Positions 9,079-17,028 of a stretch of DNA of 64,000 nt are shown one piece after another. The notes under the pieces are model-generated. The model made no database searches. It was not told the DNA's origin and was given only the letters and a program-made list of their open reading frames with translations. The DNA lies in the NCBI GenBank assembly GCA_017999915.1, contig JAGNKX010000003.1, forward strand, positions 186,001 through 250,000. The letters run 5' to 3'. Source of the DNA: Spirochaetota bacterium. Lineage in GTDB: Bacteria > Spirochaetota > UBA4802 > UBA5550. How positions within the stretch are numbered: the stretch's first letter is position 1; the number at the start of each line of letters is the position of its first letter. Made by a program: the position numbers and the translations under genes.

Positions 9079-9801
9079 ATGAGCATCCTGTCATGGGAAA
9101 AGAATGAATCGGTCGCGGTCATCAAGATGTCCAACGGGGAAAACCGGATGAACCAGGTTTTTACGGACACCATGATCGCAATCATGGATGAAATAGCTGC
9201 GGATACCTCGATATCGTCGGTCATGATCCTTTCGGGAGACGGCAAGTTCTGGTCCACCGGCCTGGACGTGCAGTGGGCCCTGGGCCTGGCCCAGGCCGGC
9301 AACATGGCGGCGATACGCACCTTCATGGAATCCATCAATGAGATGTTCAAAAAGATACTTCTTTTCCCGATGCCGGTCATAGCCGTCATCAACGGCCACG
9401 CCTTCGGCGCCGGAGCCATATTCTCCTGCGTATGCGACTTCCGCTTCATGAAGGCGGACCGGGGCTATTTCTGTTTTCCCGAGGTCGATATAGGCATACC
9501 CTTCCTGCCCAGCGAGATCGCCTTTATCACCAGGTACGTGCCGCACCGCCTTTTTCAGGAGATGGTCTTTTCCGGCAAGCGGTACGGCGCCGCGGACCTG
9601 GAGGGCCACGGGATCATCGAGAAGGCCTGCGCCGATGAGGCCGACCTGATGGCCCGGTCCCTGGCTTTCGCGAAGTCCTACAAGAAAAAGCGGGGGATCT
9701 TCGGCGAGATGAAGCGGCGCCTCAACAACCGCATCATCGAGATCATGGACAACGAGGACGCGAAATACGTAAACACCGGAACCATGCTTATTCTGGACTG
9801 A
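9079..9801 (+). CDS. Enoyl-CoA hydratase/isomerase (crotonase) family protein
   Basis: The protein has 240 residues. The crotonase fold is shown by the oxyanion-hole region GDGKFWSTGLDVQW and the second oxyanion motif NGHAFGAGAIFSCVCDFRFM, followed by CFPEVDIGIPF. The aspartate of VDIGIPF lies where many isomerase-type members have their acid/base residue, while the first Glu of true hydratases is not evident. An enoyl-CoA isomerase, or another acyl-CoA-acting enzyme, is therefore more likely than a classical hydratase. The start at 9079 follows GGGAGAGGG; an ATG 21 bases upstream would add a basic leader with no ribosome site. No other beta-oxidation gene is next to it. Confidence 0.86.
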   Translation: MSILSWEKNESVAVIKMSNGENRMNQVFTDTMIAIMDEIAADTSISSVMILSGDGKFWSTGLDVQWALGLAQAGNMAAIRTFMESINEMFKKILLFPMPVIAVINGHAFGAGAIFSCVCDFRFMKADRGYFCFPEVDIGIPFLPSEIAFITRYVPHRLFQEMVFSGKRYGAADLEGHGIIEKACADEADLMARSLAFAKSYKKKRGIFGEMKRRLNNRIIEIMDNEDAKYVNTGTMLILD

Positions 9802-9838
9802 TGGGCATGAGCTTTATCCTTCGCCATGCGGGTCGTTT

Positions 9839-9966
9839 CTCGCAGAGGCACAGAGACGCAGAGTAAATTGATATTTGATTAATGGAAACAGCAATTTTAA
9901 CGAGAAAGAAAATATACCTGAAAGATTAACTAACCAAATATCTCTGCGCCTCTGCGCCTCCGCGAG
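9839..9966. repeat. Inverted-repeat element of the CGCAGAGGCGCAGAG type
   Basis: A 25-base sequence at 9839-9863, built from GCAGAG units, recurs inverted at 9942-9966 with four differences. The 78 bases between are AT-rich and non-coding. Short repeats of this composition are scattered in many environmental bacterial genomes and have no known function. The rest of the gap to 10146 holds no gene. Confidence 0.6.
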
Positions 9967-10146
9967 ATATCTTTTGAAGTCGCTGCTTGCAGGATCGGCG
10001 TTTGGTCGGGATAGCACCCCGCTCCTAAACAGGGAATCAGAATGGAAAAAGTTAACTTATATGCTTGACAAAAAATGCCGCAGCGGCGACTACACTTTAT
10101 CGTTTTTATTATGACATTTATTAATTGATGAGGAATCGAAGAGACC

Positions 10147-10299
10147 ATGAAAATTGACGATTGCCAGACATGCAAGAACCATATATCGTACCAGAACGGC
10201 TACGTCCTCTGTAATTACTGGAAGATGCAGGAGCAGAGGGTGACGGGCAAGAGGGAAGGCGGCGTTACTTATATTGTCGCCTGTCCCCGCGAGGAATAG
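10147..10299 (+). CDS. Small Cys-rich protein (50 aa), probable metal binder
   Basis: This short open frame encodes 50 residues beginning MKIDDCQTCKNH. It has a CxxC pair near the start, then LCNYW and a last cysteine in ACPREE, a spacing consistent with a small zinc ribbon or knuckle. The leader GAGGAATCGAAGAGACC provides a ribosome site. It lies 29 bases before another Cys-rich mini-protein and the two are probably co-transcribed. I cannot assign a family. Good codon usage, a start signal and the conserved-looking cysteine spacing support a real gene. Confidence 0.62.
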   Translation: MKIDDCQTCKNHISYQNGYVLCNYWKMQEQRVTGKREGGVTYIVACPREE

Positions 10300-10328
10300 C
10301 GTGGCGATGCGCGTAAGGAGGATGTTTC

Positions 10329-10523
10329 ATGGCCTGCGATAACGTACAGAAGAACATGTCCTTTTGCAACTGTTCCTATGAGCCGTGCAGCAGGAAGGGC
10401 AAGTGCTGCGAGTGCGTTCAGTACCACCGCAGGTCCAACGAACTCCCGGCCTGCTTTTTCCCTGACGATATAGAAAAGACCTATGACAGGTCCGTCAGGA
10501 AATTCATCCAGTGCCAGAAATAA
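10329..10523 (+). CDS. DUF6485-type Cys-rich small protein
   Basis: The protein has 64 residues with eight cysteines: [19 protein letters not shown], then LPACFFP and a C-terminal QCQK. This matches the DUF6485 family, cytosolic mini-proteins of unknown function found mainly in anaerobes. The spacing suggests two metal sites (zinc or Fe-S). The start has a near-perfect TAAGGAGG ribosome site 7 bases upstream. It pairs with the 50-residue Cys-rich gene just before it. A hairpin follows, so the two genes probably form their own short transcript, separate from htpX. Confidence 0.85.
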   Translation: MACDNVQKNMSFCNCSYEPCSRKGKCCECVQYHRRSNELPACFFPDDIEKTYDRSVRKFIQCQK

Positions 10524-10577
10524 TCCGGCGCGCCGCTTTACGCGGGGCCCCGCGGATAGTATATTTATAGTAAATAA

Positions 10578-10604
10578 AAAGGGGGATCCTGAGGCATCCC
10601 CTTT
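10578..10604 (+). terminator. Probable terminator after the Cys-rich pair
   Basis: The run AAAGGGGGAT pairs with ATCCCCTTT across an 8-base loop, one base bulged. It lies 55 bases after the DUF6485 stop and 34 bases before the htpX start. The T-run is short (CTTTGATATA), so termination may be partial. Confidence 0.45.
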
Positions 10605-10637
10605 GATATATACATACCAACCCGGGAGGTGCCTACT

Positions 10638-11456
10638 ATGCTGACTACCTTCATACTGCTCTTCGCTTTAACGGCTTTCTTCATAATAATCGGAAGGATC
10701 ATTGCGGGTAAAAAGGGCATGGTTATCGCCTTCATCCTTGCCCTCGTGATGAATTTCGCCACCTACTGGTTCTCCGACTCGCTGATCCTGTCGGCCTATA
10801 GCGCCCAGCCGGTGCCGGCGGGCCACCGCCTCGAGAGGATAACCCATGAGCTGGCCAGGAAGGCCAACCTGCCGCTGCCCAAGGCCTATATCCTTCCCTC
10901 AAGGTCGCCCAACGCATTCGCCACGGGGCGCAACCCGGAGCACGCGGCGGTCGCCGCGACGCAGGGTATCCTCGACATGATGAATGACGATGAGCTGGCC
11001 GCGGTCATGGCCCACGAGATGGGCCACGTGAAGAATTACGACATCCTCACCGGCTCGGTCGCGGCGTCCATATCCGGGGCCGTGATGATCCTTTCCCGCA
11101 TGGCCCTGTTCTTCGGCGGGAACAACAGGGCAAGCTTCGGCAAGCGCCTGGCGGTATCGATCCTCGCCCCGGTGGCGGCCACGATCATAACCATGGCTAT
11201 CTCCCGGGAGCGCGAGTACAAGGCGGACGAGTTTTCGGCTAAGCTGACGGGGCACCCCGAGTTTCTGGCGAGCGCCCTTCTTAATCTCGAGAAAGGGGTG
11301 AAGAGGGCCCCCATGGCGGACCACAGCCCGCAGACGGCCCACATGTTCATCGTGCATCCTTTTTCGGGGATGAGCATCGGAGAGGTATTTTCAACCCATC
11401 CCCCCGTTAAGAAGCGTGTCGAGCGGCTGATGGAGCTGAAAAAAGATATGAAATAG
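10638..11456 (+). CDS. htpX: HtpX-type M48 membrane metalloprotease
   Basis: The protein has 272 residues. Two N-terminal membrane segments (about 5-20 and 28-45) are followed by the M48 domain. The zinc motif is HEMGH at 126-130, and the third ligand lies in REREYKADEFS near residue 193. Two further hydrophobic stretches (about 140-185) complete the HtpX topology, with the active site facing the cytoplasm. HtpX cuts misfolded inner-membrane proteins and supports FtsH in envelope quality control. The ATG at 10638 is preferred over a GTG at 10629 because the GGGAGG site would overlap the GTG. It is 13 bases upstream of bioY and probably transcribed with it. Confidence 0.94.
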   Translation: MLTTFILLFALTAFFIIIGRIIAGKKGMVIAFILALVMNFATYWFSDSLILSAYSAQPVPAGHRLERITHELARKANLPLPKAYILPSRSPNAFATGRNPEHAAVAATQGILDMMNDDELAAVMAHEMGHVKNYDILTGSVAASISGAVMILSRMALFFGGNNRASFGKRLAVSILAPVAATIITMAISREREYKADEFSAKLTGHPEFLASALLNLEKGVKRAPMADHSPQTAHMFIVHPFSGMSIGEVFSTHPPVKKRVERLMELKKDMK

Positions 11457-11469
11457 AAGGGGACCTGCC

Positions 11470-12108
11470 TTGGAAGGATTCGCACCGGTTATCGGCCGCT
11501 GCCGCGATGCGCGGCTCTCGTTCTACCGCTGGCGCGTCGGCGCGGCCGCGGCGTCCAAGATCACGCTCTCGCTGGCGATGGCCTGTCTCACCGGCCTCAT
11601 GGCGCAGATAATCGTGTACCTCCCCTGGACGCCTGTGCCGGTCACCGGCCAGACCCTGGCGGTGCTTGTCGCCGCGATGGTCCTCGGCAGGTGGGGCGCC
11701 CTGAGCCAGGTCCTGTACCTCGTGATAGGCCTGGCCGGCGTGCCCTGGTTCGCAGGCTCAGGCGGCGGTCCGGCGGTCCTCGCCGGTCCCACCTTCGGGT
11801 ATCTCCTGGGATTCGTTGTCTCCGCCTATCTGGTTGGGGCCATCCTGGACCGTTATGAGGGAATGCGGAGGCTCCTTCCTCTCTTTATCATCATGGCAGC
11901 GGCTAATTTCATTGTTATCCTCGGACTGGGGACCCTGTACCTGTACCTGTGGCTTGGAGCGGTCAGGGGAGCGGCCCCCGGATTGTACGAGCTCCTCACC
12001 ATGGGAGCCATTCCCTTTCTTCCCGGAGCGGCGGTTAAGACGGTCCTCGCCGCCTTCATCGGCACGGCCATCATGCCGAAAGAGCGGATCCCTTCCCGAA
12101 CATTGTAA
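11470..12108 (+). CDS. bioY: BioY biotin transporter (ECF-type S component)
   Basis: The protein has 212 residues with six membrane segments. It shows the BioY signature PWTPVPVTGQTLAVLVAAMVLG and the conserved GLAGVPWFAG.GGGP...GPTFGYLLGF block. BioY binds biotin with high affinity; it works alone or with an EcfA/EcfT energising module, neither of which is in the window. The start is a TTG at 11470, with AAGGGG 7 bases upstream; there is no good ATG before the family N-terminus. The N-terminus is about 30 residues longer than in many relatives. The gene follows htpX by 13 bases, a link with no obvious functional meaning. Confidence 0.95.
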   Translation: MEGFAPVIGRCRDARLSFYRWRVGAAAASKITLSLAMACLTGLMAQIIVYLPWTPVPVTGQTLAVLVAAMVLGRWGALSQVLYLVIGLAGVPWFAGSGGGPAVLAGPTFGYLLGFVVSAYLVGAILDRYEGMRRLLPLFIIMAAANFIVILGLGTLYLYLWLGAVRGAAPGLYELLTMGAIPFLPGAAVKTVLAAFIGTAIMPKERIPSRTL

Positions 12109-12129
12109 TTATAATCTATGTATTGCATT

Positions 12130-12227
12130 GACATTTCGAACCCCGTCAGCCAGGGAGAGAAATCCTGAATTATATAAAATATAATGATTTCTCCTCATCC
12201 CGAAATGCCGGGATTCGTCGAAATGAC
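12130..12227. repeat. Two inverted copies of a GTCATTTCGA...GAGAAATC repeat
   Basis: The block 12130-12164 runs from GACATTTCGAA to GAGAAATC. The block 12186-12227 runs from GATTTCTC to TCGAAATGAC, the same elements inverted. The second copy also holds a short TCCCG/CGGGA hairpin. Repeats of this wording are dispersed in many bacterial genomes. This pair lies between convergent genes (bioY and the GGDEF gene), where it could also act as a two-way terminator. Confidence 0.5.
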
Positions 12228-12245
12228 AAAGCAGGGGCGTGTAAA

Positions 12246-13187
12246 TTATAATCTCTTGTAGGATTTGTTGCGGTACATCATTTCATCGGCCCGGGCGATC
12301 AGCTCGTCTATTTCGGTGGGATAGGCGGGATCGTATCTTGCGATTCCCCAGCTCATTGAAATAATGTAGCGGTGCTCCGCGGCTTCGTTGTAGCCGTCGA
12401 TGCTGGCGATGATCCTCTGCTCGATGGATTGGATCTCGTCGCATTCGGCGTTGATCATCAGCACTATGAACTCGTCGCCTCCCCATCGTGCGATGATATC
12501 GGAGGTGCGGAATATCTTTCTCAATATGGCGGCGGCCGATATCAGGGTATTGTCCCCTTCGAAATGCCCGTAGGCGTCGTTGATATGCTTCATGTGGTCG
12601 AGATCGAAAAAGCAGAGGAGCATGCTCTTGCCGGTCCTCTTCGCTATCTCAACCTGCTGGCGGGCGAGCTGGTTGAATCCGCGCCTGTTGTAAAGGCCGG
12701 TAAGCTCGTCCACGAGGGATATCTCGTGGAGCTTTTTCTCCATCGTCCTGCTTTTTTTGAGCTCTTCGCCGAGCTTGACGTTGTTATCCACCAGGACCTG
12801 CTCGAAGTTGTGCCTCTGGCGGGCCAGGTCGATGAGAATGCCCAGCTCCATGCTGCGGAAAGGCTTCAGGAGGTAGCCGTAGGGAATCTGCGTCGTGGCG
12901 CGCTCCACCGTCTTGTCGTCGGTGCAGGTCGTGAGGAAGATAATCGGTATCTTGTATTTGTTTTTTATCTTTTCCGCCGCTTCGATACCGTCGGATTTGC
13001 CCTTCAGGAGAATGTCCATGATGACAACGTCGGGCTTCAATTCCTCAATGGCCTTGATGGATTCTTCAGACGTGGCCACTATCCTGGTTACGGTGTAGCC
13101 GTATTGCTGGAGGGTCATGCTGATGTCAAAGGCTATGAGGGCCTCATCCTCAACGATGAGTACTTTGCAATCTTGTTTATTTTTCAT
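12246..13187 (-). CDS. Response regulator with GGDEF diguanylate cyclase output
   Basis: The protein has 313 residues. Residues about 8-122 are a receiver domain: acidic pocket VEDE, phospho-acceptor D58 in VVIMDIL, switch T in FLTTCTDD and lysine in LLKPF. A coiled linker (about 130-165) leads to a GGDEF domain with RWGGDEF intact and the usual DELTGLYNRRGF start. It should make cyclic di-GMP when phosphorylated. I see no RxxD inhibitory site five residues before GGDEF. The ATG at 13187 gives the normal receiver start; an upstream ATG at 13232 would add 15 residues that are not family-like. Its partner kinase is not adjacent. Confidence 0.93.
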   Translation of the reverse strand: MKNKQDCKVLIVEDEALIAFDISMTLQQYGYTVTRIVATSEESIKAIEELKPDVVIMDILLKGKSDGIEAAEKIKNKYKIPIIFLTTCTDDKTVERATTQIPYGYLLKPFRSMELGILIDLARQRHNFEQVLVDNNVKLGEELKKSRTMEKKLHEISLVDELTGLYNRRGFNQLARQQVEIAKRTGKSMLLCFFDLDHMKHINDAYGHFEGDNTLISAAAILRKIFRTSDIIARWGGDEFIVLMINAECDEIQSIEQRIIASIDGYNEAAEHRYIISMSWGIARYDPAYPTEIDELIARADEMMYRNKSYKRL

Positions 13188-13462
13188 TACTAAGTATCCG
13201 GGACCATCTGGTTGGACGCTTAAAATAAACAATGTTCACAAGTTTTGTTTTGTCAATGAAAAAATTAATAGGCTTGTTGTAAAATTGCTTATATTCATTG
13301 ATAGTTGCTCCAGACGCCTTCTGAGGCGGGGCATTTTTCGTTGAATATCAAGTAATGCAACAAGTTAATTAATAAACAGGCTCAGACGATTATTTGCTTG
13401 TATATAATGATATTTTTGGATGATACTGTAATGACATTAAGGGTCAAGCATGGAGGTTCTTT

Positions 13463-16081
13463 ATGAAACCAGGCGATCTCATTAAGAATATTACTTTCAA
13501 AAAGAGATACATCTTCTATGCGGTCATTGTCATTGCCATTGCCGTTTATGTGTTCCTCACTGTTCCTTTCGGCTGCTATGACATGAAGCCCTCCGGGGAT
13601 ACGCAGGTTTCCGGTGACACCTATACTTACAATGTTCCCCTGGACCCCCAAAGCCCATGGCCGAAATTCCGCGCCAACGAACTCCAGAACGGAAGGAGCC
13701 CGGTGATGCCGGTGCAGGGCAGGGGCATGCCCTGGGAGTTTAAAACGAAGAAGGGGATCTTCAGCTCGCCCGTGGTCGACGGCGACGGCACAGTCTACAT
13801 CGGCTCGGCTGACCAGCGTTTTTACGCTATCCGGAAGGACGGCTCCCTCAAATGGTCGGTCCAGACCGGGGAGATCATCGATTCCGCCGCACTCCTGGAT
13901 GATCGCGGGCGCGTCTACGTGGGCTCCGGCGACGCCCTTGTGTATTGCATCGACCGGCAGAGCGGGGTGGTGCTGTGGAGATCGAAGGCCCACTCGGTCG
14001 AGGAGGTGCAAAAGGAGTTCGGCCTCAAGACCTATAATGTCAACTGGTTCGAGGGTAATATCGGCATTCTAAAAAATGGCACTCTTCTGGCGCCGAACGA
14101 CAACTACCTGGTGTACGCCATCAGTCGCGATAACGGAAAAAGGATCACCCAGTATATCGCCAATGAGATGATCTGGTCGCTCCCGGCGGTCAACACCAGG
14201 ACGGGCCTGGTGTTTTTCGGCACCGATTTCATGGCGCTGAAAAACGTCTACTGCTACGACACCGCCACGGGGAAGCTGAAATGGACGGCCGGGGGCCTGG
14301 GCACCAATGCCGCGTCGCCCCTGCTGACTTCGGATAAGAAGAACGGCGCCCTGGTGATCGGCGGTTTCGACGGCTTCGTCCGCGCCTACGCCCAGGACTC
14401 CGGCAAGGAGCTGTGGAAGTTCGGGGCCAGGGACCATGTCTACGCCAGCGCGGCGCAGCTCTCCGACGGCACCATAATCGTTCCTTCGGCCGACGGCACC
14501 ATCTACGCCATTGATCCGGAATCGGGCAAGCGGAAATGGGCCTTCGACACCCTGGAGCCGATCCGCTCGTCCCCGGCCGTGGGCGGCAAAGACCTGATCT
14601 ATGTCGGGTCCGGCGAGGGGAGGCTCTTCTGCGTGAACCCCGACGGAACCCTCCGGTGGGCGTACCGCTGCATAGGGGACGACCGGAACGACCTGAACGC
14701 CTCCCCGGCCCTTGGAAAGGAAGGCGTATATGTCGCCGGAGAGAACGGAGGCGTATTCTTCGTTCCCTATGACTATCCGCTGACGCCTGCCGGCAGGGGC
14801 GATGGCCGATGCGCCCGGGGACCGAAGGAGGACCTTCCCGATGAAGGGACCTTCATGATCTATACGACGCCCTTCGGCGGTCTTCTGAAAGAGGCGCCGA
14901 AAGAAATAGACGCGAATCAGCCTCTCACCTTTTCACTGTTTGTCCGCAAAAATGGGGACACGGTGCTCTCCGCCATCGACCGTGACAGCCTGAAGGTATC
15001 GGTATCCGGGAGCCCCGCCATGACTGTCAACGTGGCGGCCAACCGACGCTTCGTTACTGTGGCGCCCCGGGAAGCGTGGATCGGCCCCGCCGGCGGCACC
15101 GTCACCGTCACCCTGAAGGGCACTTACACCACGGAGATGTCACGCTTCGGCCTCAAGTTTTTCGGAGGCAGCCGGGGAGGGGATTTCAACCTCGCCTATT
15201 CCTTCACCGTGCCGGCCCGGAAGGGAGGGGCCATGCCCTACCGGGTGCCCCGGGCCGACGGCGATTCCTCATCCTGCTTCGAGTTCAGCCGCATGGCGGC
15301 GCCGAATCCCTCCATGCTCCCTTCGTGGAACCAGATCGGTTTTGATTCGCTTCACTACCTGGCGGGAGCGGTGGAAAGGTACGGGTCCGGCGAAAGGGCC
15401 ATTCTCTGGGTGATCGGAGGGAAGCTTGACGGGGCCACGGGAAAGACTGTCGTCAATCCCCAGCTTGAGGCGCGCTTTCCCCTTGTCCTGGACTATGACC
15501 GCGGACTGGTAACCTTCTATAACTATGACGGTTTCAAGATCAACTTCATAGGGTCTTGGGACATGCCCTTCGGCTTCTACCGTATCTCGGCAAAGGCCGA
15601 TCCGGTCACCGGCGCGGTAACGACCCGGGCCGCCATGAGCGCCGTGGCCCTTTGCGATGAGATCGAGTTCTACGGCAAGGGCCTGAAGCTCATGGGGATG
15701 TCCGAGTTCGATACGGGCCGCATGGCCGTGTTCGGCGGCTTGAACCTCGGCCTCTGGGGCGCCGGAGCGGCGGCGAGGCCCGCCGGCGCGGGACGGGTCG
15801 CCTTTGCCGCGGCGGATACATCGGTATCGGCGAAGGTCTCCGGCGGCGCCCTGAAAAAGGGCGGCCATGTGTTCAGCCTTCTGCTGGTTGACGATGCTAC
15901 CGGAAAACCGCTCCCCCTGTATTACACAAAGCGCACGGCGGTCGAAGCCAGCGCCGATGGAACGGTGACGAAGGTAACCGTTTCATTCGATCCGGGCCAG
16001 GTGAAGGGAAAGGTCAGGGCCTATTACATGGTGAATACCTATCCGGCGGCGAGGGGATTCGTCACTGTGCCGGGAAAATAG
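13463..16081 (+). CDS. Membrane-anchored PQQ-type beta-propeller protein
   Basis: The protein has 872 residues. An N-terminal hydrophobic segment (about 17-35) ends in VPFGC, so it is either a lipoprotein or a signal-anchored protein facing the periplasm. Residues about 60-430 contain repeats of the form W.....G.I..SPVVDGDGTVYIGS with Trp-docking motifs, as in PQQ/BamB propellers. No quinoprotein cofactor residues are certain. Residues about 455-560 resemble a bacterial Ig-like fold, and the C-terminal 300 residues are unassigned beta-rich sequence. GGAGG precedes the ATG by 7 bases. A scaffold or binding role on the envelope is more likely than dehydrogenase activity. Confidence 0.82.
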   Translation: MKPGDLIKNITFKKRYIFYAVIVIAIAVYVFLTVPFGCYDMKPSGDTQVSGDTYTYNVPLDPQSPWPKFRANELQNGRSPVMPVQGRGMPWEFKTKKGIFSSPVVDGDGTVYIGSADQRFYAIRKDGSLKWSVQTGEIIDSAALLDDRGRVYVGSGDALVYCIDRQSGVVLWRSKAHSVEEVQKEFGLKTYNVNWFEGNIGILKNGTLLAPNDNYLVYAISRDNGKRITQYIANEMIWSLPAVNTRTGLVFFGTDFMALKNVYCYDTATGKLKWTAGGLGTNAASPLLTSDKKNGALVIGGFDGFVRAYAQDSGKELWKFGARDHVYASAAQLSDGTIIVPSADGTIYAIDPESGKRKWAFDTLEPIRSSPAVGGKDLIYVGSGEGRLFCVNPDGTLRWAYRCIGDDRNDLNASPALGKEGVYVAGENGGVFFVPYDYPLTPAGRGDGRCARGPKEDLPDEGTFMIYTTPFGGLLKEAPKEIDANQPLTFSLFVRKNGDTVLSAIDRDSLKVSVSGSPAMTVNVAANRRFVTVAPREAWIGPAGGTVTVTLKGTYTTEMSRFGLKFFGGSRGGDFNLAYSFTVPARKGGAMPYRVPRADGDSSSCFEFSRMAAPNPSMLPSWNQIGFDSLHYLAGAVERYGSGERAILWVIGGKLDGATGKTVVNPQLEARFPLVLDYDRGLVTFYNYDGFKINFIGSWDMPFGFYRISAKADPVTGAVTTRAAMSAVALCDEIEFYGKGLKLMGMSEFDTGRMAVFGGLNLGLWGAGAAARPAGAGRVAFAAADTSVSAKVSGGALKKGGHVFSLLLVDDATGKPLPLYYTKRTAVEASADGTVTKVTVSFDPGQVKGKVRAYYMVNTYPAARGFVTVPGK

Positions 16082-16110
16082 GCATGAGAAAATAACTCAA
16101 GGACATGGCC

Positions 16111-16767
16111 ATGCAGCTGACAACGCCTCCTGAAATGACGACGGCAGTGACTGACTTCATCCTCGGGTGCCTGGCCCTGGGGCTGCTTGCCAGGATCCGG
16201 GCACTGAAGGGCCTGGACCGGCTGAAAGCCGGCGCATGGTCATGGGTGTTCGGCCTTTTCTGCCTGGCGTCATTATATGGGTCCGTTGTTCACGCGGTAG
16301 CGATGCCAGCGGAGACCCGCGACCTGCTGTGGATGCCCCTTTCATTCATCCTCGGCATGATGGTTTCGGTATTTGTCATAGCCCTGATCGTCGAATGGAA
16401 AGGAACGGCTGTTTTAAAACGGGCCGCAGCGGTGATGATATCCCTGGGTTTGATTTTCTTCGCGGTCATGATGGCATTGTCGAAGGTCATAACCGGTTAT
16501 TTCATCGTTTTTATCGGATACTCGGGCCTCGCCATGGCCGTCTCATTCTGCATCTGCCTTTACCTGGCATTGCAAAGGCATGACGGCGCTTACGCCTTGA
16601 TGGCAGCGGGGGTCGCGGCGATAATCATCGCCTCCGTGGTGCAGGCCATGCGAACCTTCCACGTCACCGTCATATGGGAGTTTGATTACAACAGCGCTTA
16701 TCATTTAATCCTGATGGCGGCTGTTGTACTCATCTACACCGGTATACGGAAAAGCGCTGTTCCATAA
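16111..16767 (+). CDS. DUF6962-like integral membrane protein
   Basis: The protein has 218 residues and seven hydrophobic segments. Its pattern (an N-terminal TDFILGCLALGLL, then WSWVFGLFCLASLYGSVVHAV with a membrane-embedded histidine) fits DUF6962-type membrane proteins, whose function is unknown. The ATG at 16111 lies 7 bases after AAGGA; an ATG at 16105 would be too close to it. The gene starts 29 bases after the propeller gene and is probably in the same operon. Confidence 0.7.
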   Translation: MQLTTPPEMTTAVTDFILGCLALGLLARIRALKGLDRLKAGAWSWVFGLFCLASLYGSVVHAVAMPAETRDLLWMPLSFILGMMVSVFVIALIVEWKGTAVLKRAAAVMISLGLIFFAVMMALSKVITGYFIVFIGYSGLAMAVSFCICLYLALQRHDGAYALMAAGVAAIIIASVVQAMRTFHVTVIWEFDYNSAYHLILMAAVVLIYTGIRKSAVP

Positions 16768-17028
16768 TTTTAACCGCAAATACAGGGATTCCTGATGTAA
16801 CTGTTAATGCTGGGGACAACAATAAGCATTTTGCCTATAACCCGGGTAGTGATCTTCCCCTACATTTCTGTATATATGCACGGATATTTGCACTTTTATT
16901 GAATAAAAAGTTATTTTGCCGTGGTTTTAGTTCTTGACTTCTTGAAAAGATAAATACTAATATAAAAAAAAGTCCCATAATTATAGTTAATCTTTAGTTA
17001 ATCACATAACGCACAACATGAGGACGCG

